From Clostridiales bacterium (GTDB lineage Bacteria > Bacillota > Clostridia > Oscillospirales > Acutalibacteraceae): a DNA stretch of 64,000 bases. The notes under the pieces are model-generated. The model did not search any database and was not told the origin of the DNA. It saw only the letters and a list, made by a program, of their open reading frames with translations. This document shows positions 63,930 to 64,000 of this stretch, one piece after another (the first letter of the stretch is position 1; each line of letters opens with the position of its first letter). The stretch is taken from assembly GCA_012839345.1 (NCBI GenBank), contig DUNN01000023.1, positions 30,746 through 94,745 on the forward strand, read 5' to 3'. A program made the translations under genes and the position numbers.

Positions 63930-64000
63930 GCGCCTTACGAAAGGCGAACGGCAAGAGCGAAACGGAAGTTAAGCGAAGCCGGGCAGGACCTTGAAAATTA
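63930..64000 (+). other. Leader resembling a 16S rRNA leader (cut by window edge)
   Basis: Downstream of the promoter a short hairpin cgcctt/aaggcg (63931-63946) is followed, at the window end, by gaccttgaaaatta. CTTGAAAA followed by a few bases is typical of sequence shortly before 16S rRNA genes in Firmicutes. The 16S gene itself is not in the window. Confidence 0.5.

Overview
The window looks like the replication-origin region of a spore-forming, Gram-positive, anaerobic Clostridia chromosome, most likely in the Oscillospiraceae/Ruminococcaceae area (placement is inference). The signs are the order gyrA-gyrB-recF-dnaN-dnaA / rpmH-rnpA-yidD-yidC-jag-mnmE-mnmG-rsmG-noc-parA-parB, an anaerobic ribonucleotide reductase, a SleB-type cortex hydrolase, a T-box leader before hisS, purine-rich ribosome binding sites, and several TTG or GTG starts (mreC, mrdA, gyrB, recF, jag). 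Base composition is moderately GC-rich with AT-rich intergenic regions. No CRISPR array, IS element or prophage was seen.

Left part (1-22.8 kb, almost all on the + strand): the end of a U32 peptidase, dut and maf; a cell-shape block mreB-mreC-mreD-mrdA followed by a minD-like ATPase and mgsA; a histidine T-box with hisS, a serine hydrolase and aspS; an accessory patch with queH, a half-length MFS transporter, a frameshifted acetyltransferase and an intact one; an HxlR regulator overlapping an aldo/keto reductase; nrdD-nrdG behind two candidate NrdR boxes; and a SARP-type regulator with a degenerate GGDEF-like tail.

Middle (22.9-43.5 kb, all on the - strand): a ClC-family anion transporter; a four-gene Gld-like ABC export operon (ATPase, permease, GldG, DUF4340); a small membrane protein, a Nudix hydrolase and a lipoprotein; then the replication cluster gyrA, three related YcxB-like membrane proteins, gyrB, two zinc-ribbon membrane proteins, remB, recF, an S4-domain protein, dnaN and dnaA. 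The dnaA-dnaN spacer is the best oriC candidate.

Right part (43.9-64 kb, mainly + strand): rpmH, rnpA, yidD, yidC, jag, mnmE, mnmG, rsmG, a metallophosphoesterase, noc, parA and parB with a near-consensus parS; then serS, an acyl-ACP thioesterase, guaB, three tRNA genes (Met, Glu, Val), a lipoprotein, a secreted GH25 muramidase and convergent sleB. The window ends just after a strong promoter and a leader resembling that of a Firmicutes rRNA operon, so an rrn operon probably begins beyond the right edge.

Most of the window is conserved housekeeping DNA. The less ordinary material is in the spacers (structured leaders, a diverged repeat before rnpA, a structured RNA candidate before the GH25 gene, heptamer repeats, a hairpin flanked by 13-bp repeats) and in a few genes (triplicated YcxB-like proteins, degenerate GGDEF tail, unusual residues at the quinolone positions of GyrA and GyrB). 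No clear new multi-gene system was found.
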